From a bacterium (GTDB lineage Bacteria; Electryoneota; AABM5-125-24; Hatepunaeales; Hatepunaeaceae), in assembly GCA_013202285.1 (NCBI GenBank), contig JABMRV010000060.1, positions 1 through 44,844 on the forward strand: a stretch of 44,844 nt of DNA, written 5' to 3'. Within the stretch, counting starts at the first letter, position 1. Each line of letters opens with the position of its first letter. The notes under the pieces were generated by a model, which was not told the DNA's origin, ran no database searches, and was given only the letters and a program-made list of their open reading frames with translations. The translations under genes were made by a program, and so were the position numbers. Shown piece by piece: positions 41,689 through 44,844 of the stretch.

Positions 41689-44600
41689 CTACTTCACCAA
41701 CACAACCTTTGCCGTCCCCGATCCTCCATTTGCAGCTGCCTTGATAAAATAGATCCCACTCCCCCATCGATTCCCTGAAACCGTCCAGACAGCCTGACCG
41801 GTTGCGAAATTTCTCGCGCCCGACCACACCTCGCGCCCTGTCAGGTCGTAAACACTCAGCGAAACCTCACCGGACGTCTCAAGCCGGAACGGGATACTAA
41901 TCGCATGATTAAACGGATTTGGATAAGGTGTTCCAAGCTGGAAAGCCGAAGGCAGCATCAATTCAATCTCTCCTGCGGTGGTCTCTATATCGAACCAGGT
42001 TAGAATATTATTGAGCACCTCATTACGATTAGCAGTACCGCCGTGCCCACCTATTGCTTCGAAACCGAATGAGAAATATACCGTTCGTGAACCTGTTTCC
42101 GGATCAAGACGTCTGACTCCGGATGCGGGCTGACCTTCGTAACGCGTCCAGTGATATATCTCAACTGCCGGTTCAATCGCGGCTATAGCTGCGGGTCGAT
42201 ACTGGTTCTGGGCTCCATCCGCTCCTAACAGCAGCAGATTCAATCCCCTTGCCACCGGATCGTCCTCAACACCCTCAATCCAGACCTGGTGGAGTGAATC
42301 GATCTCATGCTCCACGCCGAGATACTGATTGAAGAAATCCTCAGCGCCTGGACTACTGCCAAGCGACTGTCCCGTCATGAACAGGTTGCCGTTATTATCG
42401 AGAAAGTCCGAAAGCGCTGCTCTGTCAGTCGATTGTAAGATTCCCTCAGATGCATCGCCCGAGAACCAGATAACTGTTTCAATTCCGTTCAATCTGTTCA
42501 GCAACGGGAGTATCGGGTCTGTGGTCGAGAATCCGCTGTAAACCTGACCGAGGTCGTCGAGCGCCTGTTCGAAATAATGCGTCCTGTCCCTGTACTCATC
42601 GCCATCCTTGACCAGCAATACTTCCGGTCGTCCCAGCGGAATGCGCAGAGTGTCGCGCCTGATCAGTTCATGCCTGTCGGATCGCGTGGTCAGATAGATA
42701 TGGGCAAAGCTGAGTTCGGCATCCTCGGCGATCTGAAACAGCAGGGGGACATCACTCGAACGCCTGTCGCCGACTCCCATGTCGCCGTATCCGATTTCAT
42801 CACGCACCGGGATGACACCCTCATGGTCACTTCTGAATGAGACACGAACGTTCTCCGCCTTCGGTGGATAGAGAACGCCTTCACGGAAGAGATCCATCAC
42901 CATGCGAATCGTCTCGCCGGGTTCCCATACACGGTCATCGTTACCGTGAGCGCCATCTGTCTCGTCATCATATAATCTCAGATCTGCAACAGTTATTTTC
43001 GGAAAAACGCCCGGACCGATACCGTGTCTGCCGAACTGTTCGTAGAGTACCCAGTCATTGGGCGTACCGTTGGTTATATCGCCGTCATCATCGTCGGTCA
43101 ACAGTATATCGGTAAAATGAATAATGAAATCGTTACCCAGTTCATACCGTGCAAAATGGAACAGCGGATCGGTGACATCTCTGCCGAGCAATTCCCGCGA
43201 ATGCCACATCGCGGCTGAGAATATGCGGCTGTCCAGGTGCACCTCGTGCCGAATGTCGTCAGGATAGACCAGGTCGTTGTCGATTAGCCTGATATAACCG
43301 CCAAATCTAAGACCGCCTTCTCCCATGTACGGTTCATCAGTGATCGAACAGGGGAAGTAATCCGACCAGGCTTCATTCAGAGCGCCCGATTCACCGACAT
43401 AAGGCAGAACTCCCCGCGGATAGATTCCGGATGTAACGGCATGACCATACTCATGATAGACTATATCGGCGTACAGGGCGAAATTATCCATCTCGTTTCC
43501 ATCGCCGAAATAGATCCCCTGCCCATTCCAGAAGGCGTTGTCGAAGTTCTGTCCGTACATGCACATTGCGGTCAACGGGTAATCGAGTGCGTCGAATCCA
43601 TGATCGAGCTGCTTCCAGAAATCATGGATAAAATTGACATGATAATACAGCGAACGCTCATCATGCCGCGCCTGGTTGACCATCCAGGTTATTTCATGCG
43701 GTTCAACCGAATCAATCTCAATTATCAGTTGGGCGTCATCACCGTCTTCATAGTCAACGTTTACGAATCGACCGCGTAATTCGGTAAAGAGCCTCAGCGG
43801 AAGATTCTGCTGATCTATATCATACTCGAACAGACCATCGACGTCCGTATAATGATCGCCATATCGCTCCATCCTTATCCATTCATAGGCAAACGGCGCC
43901 CGTACCGATTCATCTTGACTATAGAGAGGCTTATACCAGCCGCGCATCGTACCTTCAAAACGATCATAGTATATTCTGTCCTCCGCAGCGATTACCTCGC
44001 CGGTCTCACCGTCCACAAACAGAACCGGTCTGAATCCGGGATCGTCCGGTTCAAGTATGACTTCATAACATGCGCGCAGCTCGATCAAATTTCCCGCTCC
44101 CGGTTCAAGCTCAGATTGACGGGAAGGATCAGTGGTGTGAAATTGCCTGATTGGCAGATAAATCCAATGAGCGAATCCTTCGCCATCGAACACACTGACT
44201 GCATTCCTGGCAATGGTTACAGCCTGTTCGTCAGTCAACGAGAAAGAGCCGGTCACGTTCGAACCGAATCCCCTGGATTTCAACATCGCCAGTGCGCCGT
44301 CACTGTTCACGCTTAAGACCACATACCCGCCGTAAACCGGAATATCATTCACCTGAGGCTGAAGGTGGATGACTGTTATTCCTCTCACAGATCGAATCGA
44401 AACCACATCGGCATCGCATCCTTCCAGGTAGAGTTCGGCTGCGAGACGCTGCACAAATCGCAGTGCATCCTCAGTCAGGATACTGTTTTCATCCGGGTTT
44501 TCGGTTAATGGGAAAGGTACACCGGCGGCAAATGCGATAGCATCGTTTGAATTATATCTGAAGCTCTGCCATTCTGAAGCGTCATCCCGCTTCGGAGATG

Positions 44601-44772
44601 GCTGCCAGCTCGCCGATGTTTCTGATATGCCACCGAGTAGAGAGTAAGCCTCAGGAATATCAGCAGGAAGGGAGTAGTCACCGGAAATAGCGGTAACTGC
44701 GCCTGCATGAGAAGAAAACAATATTGATAATAAAATTGTTAACATGTAAACCGTACATCTGTCAGCGTTCAT
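41689..44772 (-). CDS. Secreted M36-type metallopeptidase with a T9SS sorting domain
   Basis: 1027 residues. Signal peptide (1-25, LTILLSILFSSHAGA), then an FTP-type propeptide (FVQRLAAELYLEG, ISVRGI-like strands), then a fungalysin-like catalytic domain with the zinc site H440-E441-x-x-H444 in YHEYGHAVTSG and third ligand E467 in NEAWSDYF. Residues about 560-930 hold beta-rich and CBM-like regions. The last 85 residues are a Por secretion/T9SS domain (LGTPYPNPFNHAISIPFRL, VYDLTGREVW, GIYFIKA, VVLVK). AGAGGA lies six bases before the ATG. It is exported across the outer membrane and cleaves protein outside the cell. It is transcribed towards the flagellar genes, across a 165-base gap that holds their terminator. 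Confidence 0.92.
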   Translation of the reverse strand: MNADRCTVYMLTILLSILFSSHAGAVTAISGDYSLPADIPEAYSLLGGISETSASWQPSPKRDDASEWQSFRYNSNDAIAFAAGVPFPLTENPDENSILTEDALRFVQRLAAELYLEGCDADVVSIRSVRGITVIHLQPQVNDIPVYGGYVVLSVNSDGALAMLKSRGFGSNVTGSFSLTDEQAVTIARNAVSVFDGEGFAHWIYLPIRQFHTTDPSRQSELEPGAGNLIELRACYEVILEPDDPGFRPVLFVDGETGEVIAAEDRIYYDRFEGTMRGWYKPLYSQDESVRAPFAYEWIRMERYGDHYTDVDGLFEYDIDQQNLPLRLFTELRGRFVNVDYEDGDDAQLIIEIDSVEPHEITWMVNQARHDERSLYYHVNFIHDFWKQLDHGFDALDYPLTAMCMYGQNFDNAFWNGQGIYFGDGNEMDNFALYADIVYHEYGHAVTSGIYPRGVLPYVGESGALNEAWSDYFPCSITDEPYMGEGGLRFGGYIRLIDNDLVYPDDIRHEVHLDSRIFSAAMWHSRELLGRDVTDPLFHFARYELGNDFIIHFTDILLTDDDDGDITNGTPNDWVLYEQFGRHGIGPGVFPKITVADLRLYDDETDGAHGNDDRVWEPGETIRMVMDLFREGVLYPPKAENVRVSFRSDHEGVIPVRDEIGYGDMGVGDRRSSDVPLLFQIAEDAELSFAHIYLTTRSDRHELIRRDTLRIPLGRPEVLLVKDGDEYRDRTHYFEQALDDLGQVYSGFSTTDPILPLLNRLNGIETVIWFSGDASEGILQSTDRAALSDFLDNNGNLFMTGQSLGSSPGAEDFFNQYLGVEHEIDSLHQVWIEGVEDDPVARGLNLLLLGADGAQNQYRPAAIAAIEPAVEIYHWTRYEGQPASGVRRLDPETGSRTVYFSFGFEAIGGHGGTANRNEVLNNILTWFDIETTAGEIELMLPSAFQLGTPYPNPFNHAISIPFRLETSGEVSLSVYDLTGREVWSGARNFATGQAVWTVSGNRWGSGIYFIKAAANGGSGTAKVVLVK

Positions 44773-44814
44773 TTGATTCCTCTTAAAATCCCGAAGGGAT
44801 TAATCCGTAAATAG

Positions 44815-44834
44815 CCACCGGCGTCAGCCGGTGG
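44815..44834. repeat. Hairpin upstream of the peptidase gene
   Basis: CCACCGGC and GCCGGTGG around four bases, a perfect 8-bp stem 43 bases before the peptidase start codon on its strand. Confidence 0.5.
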
Positions 44835-44844
44835 TGGAGAATGC

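Noticed and set aside
43441-44316. Plus-strand reading frames opposite the peptidase gene
   Set aside because: They are mirror frames of a clear coding gene with intact catalytic motifs; no ribosome-binding sites or family features.

Overview
The window looks like a chromosome segment from an uncultured, flagellated, diderm bacterium. Both a P-ring (FlgI) and an L-ring (FlgH) gene are present, so there is an outer membrane. A secreted peptidase ends in a Por/T9SS-type sorting domain, and DUF4159 and DUF4175 genes sit side by side; both features are typical of the Fibrobacterota-Chlorobi-Bacteroidota (FCB) superphylum and its candidate phyla. The phylum is an inference; there is no rRNA or marker gene to settle it.

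Layout. (1) 1-3970: a two-component/transport module: the end of a histidine kinase, a CBS-domain protein, a single polypeptide joining a receiver domain to an SLC13/DASS anion permease, a stand-alone receiver protein, and a decayed zone holding the N-terminus of a second sensor and, on the opposite strand, the C-terminal end of a receiver domain. (2) 4113-11950: a membrane protein, a GT-C type glycosyltransferase, a convergent pair of small envelope genes (DUF2953 and a 69-residue membrane protein), a gamma-glutamyltranspeptidase lipoprotein and a TRAP/DctM-like permease. (3) 12203-19836: a polysaccharide-export pair (Wza-like, Wzc-like with a tyrosine-packed tail), then DUF4159 and a DUF4175 gene split by a one-base frameshift. 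(4) 20186-20560: a small lipoprotein. (5) 20902-41591: a flagellar region opened by a good sigma-54 promoter: flgF, flgG, flgA, flgH, flgI, a flgJ-lytic transglycosylase fusion, flgN, flgK, flgL; then five overlapping or closely packed genes for glycosyltransferases, including a Maf-like N-terminal domain joined to a CgeB-like transferase; two unknown genes; a sigma-28 promoter and flagellin, fliD, fliS and a FlgM-like gene, closed by a strong terminator. (6) 41689-44772: a secreted M36-type metallopeptidase on the minus strand.

The flagellar part reads as a coherent programme: sigma-54 drives rod, ring and junction genes; sigma-28 drives the filament genes; a FlgM-like protein would hold sigma-28. 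The glycosyltransferase block between flgL and fliC most likely decorates flagellin or another surface glycan.

A second theme is short palindromic repeats scattered between genes and also inside reading frames. One 25-base unit is identical, in opposite orientation, in the flgJ-like gene and in a glycosyltransferase gene. A 20-base unit is shared by an intergenic repeat and the permease gene. Another supplies the C-terminus and stop codon of a glycosyltransferase. No rRNA, tRNA, CRISPR array or insertion sequence was seen.
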